A stretch of DNA of 64,000 nucleotides from JBBRMW01 sp965246845 (GCA_965246845.1 CBDFFR010000004.1:1-64000), one strand, 5' to 3'; positions 49,691-57,990 are shown, counted from the stretch's first letter. Notes: a model not told the origin generated them from the sequence alone. Program-made: numbers and translations.

Positions 49691-50239
49691 ATGGATATTC
49701 AACACCTCGTAGACCGCCTTGAAGATTTAATCGATGAAGGGCGTCACATGCCCATGACCAAGCTAACGATGATCGATGAAGAGCGCGCGCTTGAGATCAT
49801 CGATCAGATGCGTATTTCTGTACCAGAAGAGATCGAGAAGGCGAACCGCGTCATCGCGCAAAAAGATCGCCTGATGGCGCAGGCCAACGAAGAAGCCGCG
49901 CGCGTGATCGAACTCTCGCGTGAAAAGAGCGATTCGCTGATCCAGCGCGACTCGATTGTGCAGGCCGCGCAGAACCGCGCCGAGAATATCCTCGAACAGG
50001 CGAAACAGGACGCCGAAGCGATCCGCACCGAAGCGGATAATTATGTCCTCGACGTGCTGAACGATCTGGAAGGCCAGTTACTCAAGACGCTGACCGTTGT
50101 GCGTAACGGGATCAACAAAATTCAGCAGGAACGGGATGCGGCGAAGGCACGCACTGCCGCGCTGCTCACGCCGACGTCAAGCGCGCCCCTGCAGGCCCCG
50201 ATGGAAATCAATATTGTCGAACCCGCCGACGCGACCTGA
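49691..50239 (+). CDS. Coiled-coil protein downstream of coaD
   Basis: 182 residues, almost entirely helical and charged between residues 20 and 155 (EEAARVIELSREKSDSLIQR, NRAENILEQAKQDAEAIRTE), like ATP synthase subunit b or DivIVA-type proteins, but no membrane helix is present. A short Pro/Ala tail ends it. The position after coaD suggests a conserved pair. The function is unknown. Confidence 0.7.
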   Translation: MDIQHLVDRLEDLIDEGRHMPMTKLTMIDEERALEIIDQMRISVPEEIEKANRVIAQKDRLMAQANEEAARVIELSREKSDSLIQRDSIVQAAQNRAENILEQAKQDAEAIRTEADNYVLDVLNDLEGQLLKTLTVVRNGINKIQQERDAAKARTAALLTPTSSAPLQAPMEINIVEPADAT

Positions 50240-50258
50240 AAGATGCGCCAACAGCATA

Positions 50259-50328
50259 TGTAGGGCGGACCAGTTTATCCGCCTGCCCCGGCTTGCGCAG
50301 GGGCGGACCAGTTTATCCGCCCGCCCCG
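50259..50328. repeat. Dispersed palindromes, copy 7
   Basis: Two direct copies of GGGCGGACCAGTTTATCCGC (50263-50282 and 50301-50320), the second extended to CCCGCCCCG, separated by CCCCGGCTTGCGCAGGGG, itself a hairpin. The arms are slightly different from the other copies. Confidence 0.75.
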
Positions 50329-50333
50329 ATAGA

Positions 50334-50879
50334 TTAGCCGAGGCCGCCGTTTAGCTCGACATAGTGCTTCCACGCATCCGGTCCACTGCCGACCGCGATC
50401 ACCAGATAGCTCGTGCGTGGGATTTTCGGTTCCCAGCGCAGTTTCATCCCGGCCTCTTCCGGCAGGCGGTCGCCCTTGCGATGGTTGCACACGTAGCACG
50501 CGCTGGCCGTATTGCTCCAAGTGTCGCGTCCTCCGCGTGAACGCGGCAGCAGGTGATCGACTGTCATATCTGACTTCGCGACAATTTTGCCGCGTAGCGT
50601 GTCGCCCGGACGCACGCCGCAATAGATACACTGGTAATTATCGCGCGCAAGGACCCCCTTGCGGCTCCATTGGGCCTTGCGGCGCGGCACATTGATATAG
50701 GTCCGCAGCGCAATCACTGAGGGGACCGGAAACGACGACGCGACCGTGCGCAGGATTCGACCGCTCTGCTCGATCACGGTTGCCTTCTCCGAGAGCAGCA
50801 GATTGATTGCTCGCGGAATAGAAATGATAGCGAGCGGCTCCCAGTTGTTGCCGTTCAATAGCAGTACACGCCCTTGCAA
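50334..50879 (-). CDS. HNH endonuclease
   Basis: 181 residues. LLLNGNNWEPLAIISIPRAI at the start and the HNH core VLARDNYQCIYCG, MTVDHLLPRSRGGRDTWSN and ACYVCNHRKGDRLPEEAGMK: two CxxC pairs and the His-Asn-His set. The form is the free-standing bacterial HNH often found outside phages; its target is unknown. TTG start at 50879 with GGAGG about 11 bases upstream. A minus-strand TATAAT lies at plus 50940-50945. Confidence 0.85.
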   Translation of the reverse strand: MQGRVLLLNGNNWEPLAIISIPRAINLLLSEKATVIEQSGRILRTVASSFPVPSVIALRTYINVPRRKAQWSRKGVLARDNYQCIYCGVRPGDTLRGKIVAKSDMTVDHLLPRSRGGRDTWSNTASACYVCNHRKGDRLPEEAGMKLRWEPKIPRTSYLVIAVGSGPDAWKHYVELNGGLG

Positions 50880-50991
50880 GATTCGCCAGACCTCCCCGAC
50901 TTTCCAAGCCGGCCTCGTTGACCAATCAGGCTACCTATAATTATACTCAAACGATGCAGCGGACGCTAGGGGGTCGGTACGGTTCATGGAA

Positions 50992-51050
50992 CGGACACAC
51001 CACACTTTCCCTACGAAAATCGCATGGTGTACGGCCGGATCGCTGTGTCC
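50992..51050. repeat. Degenerate copy 8 of the dispersed repeat
   Basis: GGACACACCACACTTTCCCT, then ACGAAAATCGC, then CGGCCGGATCGCTGTGTCC, followed by six T. The order (left arm, TACGAAAAT spacer, right arm) matches copies 2 and 3 but the GC-rich arms have decayed. It is the main feature in the 300-base gap 50880-51179; the rest of this gap shows nothing certain apart from a -10-like box. Confidence 0.5.
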
Positions 51051-51179
51051 TTTTTTCGTCAATTGGAGAAAGCCCGCATAAATTTTGTATGTGATTCATA
51101 ACAATATTGTGACAAGCATCTTTTGCGAAGTTCGTGTTAAGCACGTACAATCGCATCGTGTGCTGAAAGGTGGCGATGG

Positions 51180-52190
51180 ATGGCAGGCGAGCGCGTCCTG
51201 GTGATCGATGATGGCAAGGAAAACCGCGATTTCGTGACGGAATATGTCCTCCGTCCGGCGGGGTATGTCGCGCTGCAAGCCAAAGATGGCGTCGAAGGGC
51301 TGGAAGCGGCGCAGACCCAGCACCCCGATTTGATTCTACTCGATCTGCAAATGCCCCGGCTCAATGGCGTGCAAGTCTTGCAGGCGATGCGACAGCAAGC
51401 ACTTAATATCCCGGTGATCCTGATGACCTTTCACGGGTCGGAAGAGATCGCGGTCGATGTCTTCCGGCTGGGCGTGCATGATTATGTGAAGAAGCCGTAC
51501 ACCATTGACGAGATGCTGCGCGCTATCGAGTCATGCTTTGCAGAGACGCGCATTCGCCGCGATAGCGAAGCGCTCACGACGCGCCTGCTCAACGCCAACC
51601 GCGAACTGCATACACGTCTCAAGGAAAGCAGCAAACCCGCTACCGGAACCTTGCGCATCCCCGCCGTATGGCGCGATGTGACGATCCTGCACGCCGGGTT
51701 GCGCACCGCGATCCCCGCGCCCGGCAGTGACCCCGCAGCCTTCATGGAAGTGCTTAATCGCAGCACTGCGCAAGCGCTCGAAACGATTATCGAGCGTGGC
51801 GGGACCATTCTCTCGTTCACGGGGGAGGCGATTTGCGCAGCATTCAATGCGCCGGATGATCAGCCTGATCACATCGCACGGGCAGTCGATTCGGCGCGGC
51901 TCATCCACAGCGCCGGGAGCAGCGGGACCGTTAAATCGACTCTGGCGATTGGGCTGGCGACCGGGGCGGGGCTGTGCAGCAGGCTTGGCGCGGGACAAAT
52001 CAGCGCATATACGGTGCTTGGCGAAGCTGTCACTGAAGCGCGGCGCTTGCAAGAAGCGGCAACAATTGGAACGGTACTTTTCTCGGAATACTTCGCCACT
52101 GCGCTCGACTCGAAATTGCGCACGGCGCGCGTGGGTGAAGTACAGGTGCGCGGACGTGCGGAAGCGCTCGGCGTCTTTACTTTTCAGTGA
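51180..52190 (+). CDS. Response regulator with degenerate class III cyclase domain
   Basis: 336 residues. REC domain (1-120): RVLVIDDGKENRDFVTEYVL, DLILLDLQMPRLNGVQVL with the phosphorylated Asp, and VHDYVKKPYTIDEML. Residues 165-336 have the fold of a class III nucleotide cyclase: VTILHAGLRTA, ILSFTGEAICAAFNAPDDQP, LAIGLATGAGLCSRLGAGQI, YTVLGEAVTEARRLQEAA. Both metal Asp positions are changed (FADIxG to LHAGLR; GDA to GEA) and the Asn of VNxAxR is lost, so it is probably inactive and used for binding. It overlaps the convergent FHA gene by 14 bases. Confidence 0.8.
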   Translation: MAGERVLVIDDGKENRDFVTEYVLRPAGYVALQAKDGVEGLEAAQTQHPDLILLDLQMPRLNGVQVLQAMRQQALNIPVILMTFHGSEEIAVDVFRLGVHDYVKKPYTIDEMLRAIESCFAETRIRRDSEALTTRLLNANRELHTRLKESSKPATGTLRIPAVWRDVTILHAGLRTAIPAPGSDPAAFMEVLNRSTAQALETIIERGGTILSFTGEAICAAFNAPDDQPDHIARAVDSARLIHSAGSSGTVKSTLAIGLATGAGLCSRLGAGQISAYTVLGEAVTEARRLQEAATIGTVLFSEYFATALDSKLRTARVGEVQVRGRAEALGVFTFQ

Positions 52191-52704
52191 CGGCGGGTTT
52201 CTCCGCGAAATAGATTTCAACTTCGACCTGGCTCAGGCGCAGACGGTCGCCTGATTGCAGCAGCGAAGGTGTGAATGGCTTGAGCAAGCTGTCATTGAGC
52301 CATGTACCGTTGCTGCTCCCCATGTCTTCAACGATGATCCCTTCCGGGATGCGCTTGAGGATCGCGTGTTTGCGCGAGACGCCGCGTTCCTGTCCCTGAA
52401 AATTGGTCAGGTCGAAGCGTGGCGTTTCATCACCCGCGACATTGCGCCCGAAAATGATTTCGCTGGTGATCAGGACAATCGAAGGGGTCTCGCCATTGTT
52501 GATGTATAACGCGGCAGCGTGCGGCGGCAGCTTGCCGATATGCGCGATACGTTGCTTGCGGAAGCGGTTGGTTCCCGATGCTGCGTTGCCAAGCGAAACG
52601 GTTTTCATCGTCCACTCGCCTGCGAGCGCCGCGCCGCAGTTCGAGCAAACGAGCGTGCCGTGCGCGTTTACTGTACCGCAGACCGGGCAGATCGTACCGG
52701 ACAT
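52177..52704 (-). CDS. Zinc-ribbon FHA-domain protein
   Basis: 175 residues. N-terminal zinc ribbon CPVCGTVNAHGTLVCSNCGA, then a basic linker, then an FHA domain (about 85-170): IIFGRNVAGDETPRFDL, GVSRKHAILKRIPEG, VEDMGSSNGTWLNDSLLKP. FHA domains bind phosphothreonine peptides, and GR, SRKH and SNG motifs are all present. No Ser/Thr kinase is in the window. The gene is convergent with the REC-cyclase gene. Confidence 0.88.
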   Translation of the reverse strand: MSGTICPVCGTVNAHGTLVCSNCGAALAGEWTMKTVSLGNAASGTNRFRKQRIAHIGKLPPHAAALYINNGETPSIVLITSEIIFGRNVAGDETPRFDLTNFQGQERGVSRKHAILKRIPEGIIVEDMGSSNGTWLNDSLLKPFTPSLLQSGDRLRLSQVEVEIYFAEKPAVTEK

Positions 52705-52831
52705 AGGAAGTCCTACTCAATTATGACAGAGTCCAACTAATCTTAAACCGACTATAGCGCAAGAGCAACATACAATGACGTAACAAACCTATCATAAAGT
52801 TAATGTAGAGCGGGGCGTCAAGCAGCGCGCA

Positions 52832-52858
52832 TTGACGAACCGTGCATTTTGATATATC
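52832..52858 (+). promoter_or_regulatory. Possible argC promoter
   Basis: TTGACG (52832-52837), 15 bases, TATATC (52853-52858). The spacing is short. If used, transcription starts near 52865, just ahead of a terminator-like hairpin. Confidence 0.4.
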
Positions 52859-52875
52859 TTTTGTATAACAATATA

Positions 52876-52901
52876 CCCTCGCGCGGCGGGGGTTTTTCTT
52901 T
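52876..52901 (+). terminator. Terminator-like hairpin in the argC leader
   Basis: CCCTCGC (52876-52882) pairs with GCGGGGG (52886-52892, one T-G) around a 3-base loop, followed by TTTTTCTTT. No rightward gene ends upstream (the FHA gene is on the other strand), so it sits between the promoter region and argC and may regulate it. Confidence 0.6.
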
Positions 52902-52914
52902 GCGGGGACCCAAA

Positions 52915-53955
52915 TTGCAAGCAACAGCGCAACCTTCGATTGAGACTACCGGGACGCGGCAGGCGCGCGTCGGCATCTATGGCGCGACCGGGTACACCGG
53001 GCAGATTCTGCTCGATCTGCTGGCGAAGCATCGTTACGCGCGCGTCGTCTTCGCGACTTCGGAGAGCAGCAAGGAAACCATCGACGGGTTGACGCTCATC
53101 CCCTCCGAAGACGCGCCGCTCGATACAGATAACGTCGATTGTGTATTCCTCGCATTGCCGAATGGCGTTTCCGGCGGCATCGCGGCCAAAGCAGCAGAGG
53201 CGGGCGTAAAGGTTGTGGACCTGAGCGCTGATTTGCGGCTCGACGATGTGGCGGTATACAAGCAGTGGTACAAGCTGGAAAACCCCGCACCGCACCTGCT
53301 TCCGGCAGCGTATGGCCTTGCCGAACTGCCCGGCAAGCGCGAGGCGATCCGTACCGCAACCTATGTTGCCAATCCCGGCTGCCACGTCACGACCACGCTG
53401 CTCGCGCTTTATCCGCTCGCAGCGGCGGGCGCGCTGACCACCGACCCAATTATCGCGGATACGAAAACGGGCATTTCCGGCGCGGGCAAAGCGCTCAAAG
53501 CCGAAAGCATGTTCATGGAAGTATATGGCGATGTGAAGCCCTATAACATCGGTCGGCAGCATCGCCATGTCCCGGAGATCGAGCAGGAGTTGCATAAGTT
53601 GCAAGCCGATGCCGGACCGCTCGTATTCACCCCGCATCTCGTCCCGGTCGATGTCGGCCTGCTTGCGACGGTTTATGCGCGGCTCAAGCCGGGCTGGTCG
53701 CTCGCATCAGCACGCATTCTTTACGACAATGCCTACGCGGATGAGCCGCTCGTGAAGCTGCTGCCGGAGGGCCGCGTCGCGCGTATTCGCGACGTTGCGC
53801 ACACCAACGGCGCAGAAGTCGCGCTGCACGCAGGCGCGGGCGACCTGATCGTAATTACGAGCGCGCTGGATAACCTGCGCAAGGGCGCATCGAGCCAGGC
53901 CGTGCAAAACTTCAACATCATGATGGGCTTCCCCGAAACCGAGGCTCTGCTCTAG
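52915..53955 (+). CDS. argC: N-acetyl-gamma-glutamyl-phosphate reductase
   Basis: Third step of arginine synthesis: NADPH reduces N-acetylglutamyl phosphate. 346 residues. RVGIYGATGYTGQILLDLLA (NADP loop), VFLALPNGVSGGIAAKAAE, DLSADLRL, YGLAELPGKREAI, catalytic Cys in YVANPGCHVTTTLLALYPL, and the His in RQHRHVPEIEQEL. TTG at 52915 is chosen because GGGGA precedes it and the ORF extension to 52849 runs through the promoter and hairpin. argB follows by one base. Confidence 0.94.
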   Translation: MQATAQPSIETTGTRQARVGIYGATGYTGQILLDLLAKHRYARVVFATSESSKETIDGLTLIPSEDAPLDTDNVDCVFLALPNGVSGGIAAKAAEAGVKVVDLSADLRLDDVAVYKQWYKLENPAPHLLPAAYGLAELPGKREAIRTATYVANPGCHVTTTLLALYPLAAAGALTTDPIIADTKTGISGAGKALKAESMFMEVYGDVKPYNIGRQHRHVPEIEQELHKLQADAGPLVFTPHLVPVDVGLLATVYARLKPGWSLASARILYDNAYADEPLVKLLPEGRVARIRDVAHTNGAEVALHAGAGDLIVITSALDNLRKGASSQAVQNFNIMMGFPETEALL

Positions 53956-53956
53956 C

Positions 53957-54706
53957 ATGGTCAACGTTCTCAAGATCGGCGGCAACCAGCTCGATGATCC
54001 GCTGTTCATTACCGGGATGGCAGTTGCAGTGCGCAACCTGCCGGAGCCGCCCGTGATCGTGCATGGCGGCGGCAAGCTGATTAGCACCTTGCAGCAAAAG
54101 CTGAATATTCAGCCGCGCACGATTGGCGGCCTGCGCGTGACCGACCCCGAATCGCTCGCTGTCGTAATGATGGTCCTGATTGGGCAGGTAAACCCGACAC
54201 TGGTGAATGAACTGGTCCGCGCGGGCGTCCTGGCACATGGACTCAATGGCGCGGATGAGGGTTTGCTGCGCGTGGAGAAGATGCTGCACGCGGACGGCGA
54301 TCTCGGCTTCGTCGGCAGGATCACCGGAGTGAACGCGAACCCGATCCGCGACCTGCTTGCGCGCGGGGTCGTCCCGGTGGTCGCGCCCGTGAGTGTCGGC
54401 ATGGTGGACGGTTTGTTCTATAATGTGAATGCAGATCAGGCGGCGGGTGCAATCGCGGCGGCGCTGGATGCGGAGCGCGTGACGTTCCTCACCAACGTCC
54501 CCGGCGTGCTGGCCGATGGACAACCCATCGCGCAACTTTCACGAGCCGATGCCGAAGAATTGATTCGGATCGGCGTTGCATCGGGTGGGATGGCAGTCAA
54601 GATCGAAGCGGCATTCACGGCGCTTGATGCGGGCGTGCGCGGCGCGATGATCACCGATTTGCAGGGTGTCGTCGATGGGCGCGGCACGCTGATCACGGCG
54701 GATTAA
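53957..54706 (+). CDS. argB: Acetylglutamate kinase
   Basis: Second step of arginine synthesis. 249 residues. LKIGGNQLDD (K-G-G-N), VIVHGGGKLISTLQQKL, GGLRVTDPESLAVVMMVLIG, VVPVVAPVSVGMVDGLFYNV and LTNVPGVLADGQPIAQL. GLRVTD favours ArgB over the lysine-pathway LysZ, which usually has a Tyr-Thr-Asp variant. The start is one base after argC. Confidence 0.92.
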   Translation: MVNVLKIGGNQLDDPLFITGMAVAVRNLPEPPVIVHGGGKLISTLQQKLNIQPRTIGGLRVTDPESLAVVMMVLIGQVNPTLVNELVRAGVLAHGLNGADEGLLRVEKMLHADGDLGFVGRITGVNANPIRDLLARGVVPVVAPVSVGMVDGLFYNVNADQAAGAIAAALDAERVTFLTNVPGVLADGQPIAQLSRADAEELIRIGVASGGMAVKIEAAFTALDAGVRGAMITDLQGVVDGRGTLITAD

Positions 54707-54739
54707 ACACCGCACAGCACGTAAAATTGAGCCAAGTGT

Positions 54740-55229
54740 CGATTGCTCCTGATAAGATCGCCTATCGCGCCGAGGAGCCGCAGGCGACGAGGGCAAGTAA
54801 TTCCGAAGGGATTACTCGGGATGGCGCGAGTTATCGGGGGCAATCTCCGATTGCTCCTGATAAAGATCGCCTATCGCGCCGAGTGTACTCACGAGGGAAA
54901 CTAATGTACTCATTAGTCGGGATGGCGTGCAAGTTATCGGGGGCAATCTCCGATTGCTCCTGATAAGACGCAATATCGCGCTGAGGGGCTTCGCCCCGAA
55001 GTTGCCCACTGTCAGGTGGGTCGGGATATTGCATCTTATCGAGACCAAAGCGAGCGAAATTTATTTTCGCCGCGGTCCCGGAGCCTTGGCGACGGGATTG
55101 GTCTTGATAAGATCGCCTATCGCGCCGAGGAGCCGCAGGCGACGAGGGCAAGTAATCCCTTCGGGATTACTCGGGATGGCGCGAGTTATCGGGGGCAATC
55201 TCCGATTGCTCTTGATAACGGTTATTATC
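54740..55229. repeat. Tandem array of three-way-junction palindromes
   Basis: Four units bounded by GATAA and TTATC: U1 54751-54835, U2 54859-54938, U3 54962-55040, U4 55106-55190, plus a mini unit 55214-55229. Each has an outer stem and two inner hairpins. Linkers L1, L2 and L4 (23 bases) are also palindromes, GGCAATCTCCGATTGCTC; L3 (65 bases) is a larger one. U1 and U4 are nearly the same; U2 and U3 keep the shape with other sequences. It fills the 539-base gap between argB and the desaturase gene. The role is unknown. Confidence 0.9.
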
Positions 55230-55245
55230 GGAACTGAAAGGGTAT

Positions 55246-56718
55246 ATGAGCGATAAACGCGCGATTGTGATAGGTTCAGGCGCGGGCGGAATGGGCGCGG
55301 CGGCGCTCCTAGCGAAGGATGGCTACCGGGTCACGGTGCTTGAGAAGAACGAGCAGCCCGGCGGACGCATGAGCCTTTTGCAAAAAGAGGGCTTCACCTT
55401 CGATATGGGTCCAAGCTGGTATCTCATGCCGGATGTTTACGAGCGCTTCTTTGAGGCGATGAGCGCGAACGTGAGTGACTATCTCAAGCTGACGCGCCTC
55501 GACCCGCACTATCGCATTTTCCACGCGGACGGCTCCTACTCCGAAATTACGGGCGATCTCGACGCCGATAAAGCGCTCTTTGAGCGCATTGAACCCGGCG
55601 CGGCGGCAGCCTTCGAGCGCTATCTCGCGGAGGCGAAGGTCAAATACGATATTTCAGTGAAGGCGATTCTCTATCGCAACTTCACCAAACCCTGGGATTT
55701 CCTGACCAAAGATATGCGCGACAGCGGGCGACAATTGCAGGTCTTTCAATCGATGGAGCGGTACGTTCGGCGCTACTTCAAAACTGAAAAGATGCAGCAA
55801 ATCGTCCTCTATACACTTGTTTTTCTGGGCGGCATTCCGCGCAATACGCCCGCGCTCTATAGCCTTATGGCGCATGTCGATTTCAACCTCGGCGTGTGGT
55901 ATCCCGATGGCGGGATGATCGCCGTCACGCGCGCGTTGCAGGCGCTTGGCGAAAAGCATGGCGTCGAATTCCACTGCAATGAACCCGTCACGCGCATCGA
56001 AACGGATGGCAAGCGCGTAACAGCAGTGCAAACCGCGCTAGGACGCTATAAAGCAGATGTAATTGTCTCCAATGCCGATTACGCGCATACCGAAACTTTG
56101 CTCGACAACGCCAAAACGCGCCAGTTCACGCCGCGCTATTGGGAGCGCCGCACGCTTGCGCCGTCTGCGTTCATTCTATACCTCGGCGTGCGCGGTGAAC
56201 TCCCGCAACTGGTCCATCACAATATCCTCTTCGGGCCGGATTGGACCGCGCACTTTCGCGACATCGCGGACCATCCGGGCTGGCCGCGCACGCCTTCGCT
56301 CTACATCTGCAACCCGAATAAGACGGATGCGAGCGTCGCGCCGCCGGGTCACGAGAACCTGTTCGTGCTGGTACCCGTCGCGTCCGGCCTGACGGAGACG
56401 CCAGAGAGCCGCCGCGCTTATGGCGATTTCGTGATCGGCTACGTAGAAAAAACGCTCGGCGTATCATTCGCGGATCGCATCGTCCTCCGTGAGGATTTTT
56501 CCGTACCGGATTTCGCCGCTCGCTACAACAGCCTGCGCGGGACGGCGCTCGGCCTCGCGCATACGCTTCGCCAGTCCTCGCTGTTTCGTCCACCCAACCG
56601 CAGCCCGAAACTCGCTAACCTGTATTACGTCGGCGCGAATACAAATCCGGGTATCGGCGTCCCGATGTGCCTCATTTCCGCGCATCTGGTGCGGGACCGG
56701 ATCGCTTCCGGGACCTAA
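55246..56718 (+). CDS. crtI: Phytoene desaturase-family carotenoid oxidoreductase (CrtI-like)
   Basis: 490 residues. FAD loop AIVIGSGAGGMGAAALLAKD, VLEKNEQPGGRMS, DMGPSWYLMPDVYERFF, LVFLGGIPRNTPALYSLMAH, WYPDGGMIAVTRALQALGEK, VIVSNADYAHTE, and the C-terminal FAD motif LYYVGANTNPGIGVPMCLIS. The enzymes of this family desaturate or isomerise phytoene-type carotenoids; the exact product cannot be told. No phytoene synthase is adjacent. The array of palindromes lies directly upstream, and the ATG follows GAAAGGG. Confidence 0.92.
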   Translation: MSDKRAIVIGSGAGGMGAAALLAKDGYRVTVLEKNEQPGGRMSLLQKEGFTFDMGPSWYLMPDVYERFFEAMSANVSDYLKLTRLDPHYRIFHADGSYSEITGDLDADKALFERIEPGAAAAFERYLAEAKVKYDISVKAILYRNFTKPWDFLTKDMRDSGRQLQVFQSMERYVRRYFKTEKMQQIVLYTLVFLGGIPRNTPALYSLMAHVDFNLGVWYPDGGMIAVTRALQALGEKHGVEFHCNEPVTRIETDGKRVTAVQTALGRYKADVIVSNADYAHTETLLDNAKTRQFTPRYWERRTLAPSAFILYLGVRGELPQLVHHNILFGPDWTAHFRDIADHPGWPRTPSLYICNPNKTDASVAPPGHENLFVLVPVASGLTETPESRRAYGDFVIGYVEKTLGVSFADRIVLREDFSVPDFAARYNSLRGTALGLAHTLRQSSLFRPPNRSPKLANLYYVGANTNPGIGVPMCLISAHLVRDRIASGT

Positions 56719-56794
56719 TTTATGTGCAGAATGCTATTATGATGCAAAGTCTACAGAGACGGTTGACGCCTGAAAATCGGGGGTCGAGCCTAAA

Positions 56795-56821
56795 CGGGAG
56801 CGGACCTGCTGGCCGCTCCCG
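56795..56821. terminator. Hairpin between crtI and the small acidic gene
   Basis: CGGGAGCGG (56795-56803) pairs with CCGCTCCCG (56813-56821) over 9 perfect pairs. It lacks a strong U-tract on either side but lies between converging genes. Confidence 0.55.
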
Positions 56822-56851
56822 ATAAATCACATTGAAGGGTTACGCAAAAAA

Positions 56852-57073
56852 CTACGATTGGAGGTTGACACCCGTATTCGATGCAGTGCGGTCGCCACGT
56901 TCGATGCTCTCATCGACTTCGCGCTGATTTGCGTCACCGGGGTCCTTGAATACTTCGGGGCTGGTCGGAGCCGTTTTACGCATGGCTTCCTGTGAGTCTG
57001 ACTCATTGGTTTGGTGATCAGCGGTGTCGCTTTCCGGCGTTACCATTTCTTCGGATTCTTCGTTTGTCGCCAC
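56852..57073 (-). CDS. Small acidic disordered protein
   Basis: 73 residues, rich in Glu, Asp, Ser, Thr and Asn with few hydrophobics (SEEMVTPESDTADHQTNESD), so disordered. GTG at 57073 is chosen; AAGGAG lies 11 bases upstream, somewhat far. A minus-strand TATACT at plus 57120-57125 may be its -10 box. No family is recognised. Confidence 0.45.
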   Translation of the reverse strand: MATNEESEEMVTPESDTADHQTNESDSQEAMRKTAPTSPEVFKDPGDANQREVDESIERGDRTASNTGVNLQS

Positions 57074-57246
57074 GAGGTTTGCTGCTCCTTGAAAGTACAG
57101 GCAAAGATGCCTTGACAAAAGTATAAGGGAGAATGCAGGAATGCACTAGCGACCGGATGGCTATGGGTAGATAATCATAAACAGTACAAAGCTCAACCTG
57201 TTTTAAGGAGAAACCCATTGCACAGCCCGCTTGGGAGTGCTGAGTG

Positions 57247-57990
57247 ATGAATGATCCGCAGAGCGGCACGTCGTTTCAACGGCTGCAAACCGTCTTTCTG
57301 GCGAGCATCACGCACGAATTTCGGACGCCGCTCGCCTCGCTGATGGCGTCGCTTGAAATTCTTGTCGAGGAAGACGCGCACCTTTCCCACGCTGAACGCG
57401 GAGAACTGCTGCGCTCGCTGCAACTCAGCGCGATTGGCCTTGAAACACTCATCAACAATCTGTTGGAGAGCAGCACCATCGAAGCCGGGCATTTCACCAT
57501 TCACCCGCGCCGGGTTCACATCGAACACGTCCTTGCTGAAGCGATCTATCTGGTGCAACCGCTGCTGGATCGCCGCCAGCAAGCGCTGGTCCTGACGCAA
57601 CCGTTCGATTTGCCCGCGCTCTTCGCGGACCCGGTGCGGCTCACGCAGGTCTTCGTCAACCTGCTCACCAACGCGAGCAAATATAGTTCTGCCGGGCAGA
57701 AAATTGATCTGGGGATAGATCGGCTGGATGATAATTTGCTGATCGCGGTCGCGGATCGCGGTCCGGGCATCCCGGAAGCAGCGCGCGAGGATATTTTCGG
57801 CTATTTCAAGCGCCTGACAGACGATACGACAAACCCCTACGGCGCGGGGTTGGGGCTATCAGTGGTCAAGTCGATTGTCGAAGGGCATGGCGGCGAAATC
57901 AGCAGTGAAGACCGTCCGGGCGGCGGCTCGATTTTCTGGATTAGCCTGCCGATTGAAGGGGGATTGCGTGAAAATACTGGTCGTCGATGA
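57247..57990 (+). CDS. Sensor histidine kinase without sensor domain
   Basis: 247 residues. HisKA with the phosphorylated His in FLASITHEFRTPLASLMASL, then HATPase: LLTNASKYSSAGQKIDLG (N box), VADRGPGIPEAAREDIFGYF (G1/F box), and YGAGLGLSVVKSIVEGHGGE (G2). There is no membrane helix or PAS domain, so it is a soluble kinase, probably driven by another protein. It overlaps the response regulator gene by 23 bases. Confidence 0.9.
   Translation: MNDPQSGTSFQRLQTVFLASITHEFRTPLASLMASLEILVEEDAHLSHAERGELLRSLQLSAIGLETLINNLLESSTIEAGHFTIHPRRVHIEHVLAEAIYLVQPLLDRRQQALVLTQPFDLPALFADPVRLTQVFVNLLTNASKYSSAGQKIDLGIDRLDDNLLIAVADRGPGIPEAAREDIFGYFKRLTDDTTNPYGAGLGLSVVKSIVEGHGGEISSEDRPGGGSIFWISLPIEGGLRENTGRR

Noticed and set aside
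51085..51112. CRP/FNR-type operator (TGTGATTCATAACAA)
   Set aside because: Only one half-site matches; the second half is poor, and no such regulator is known from the window.
53957..54706. LysZ (lysine/ornithine pathway amino-group-carrier kinase)
   Set aside because: The GGLRVTD segment is of the ArgB type and no LysW carrier gene is present nearby.
54740..55229. CRISPR or integron attC array
   Set aside because: Units are unequal, the 'spacers' are themselves palindromes shared between positions, no cas or integrase gene is near, and attC core sites were not seen.
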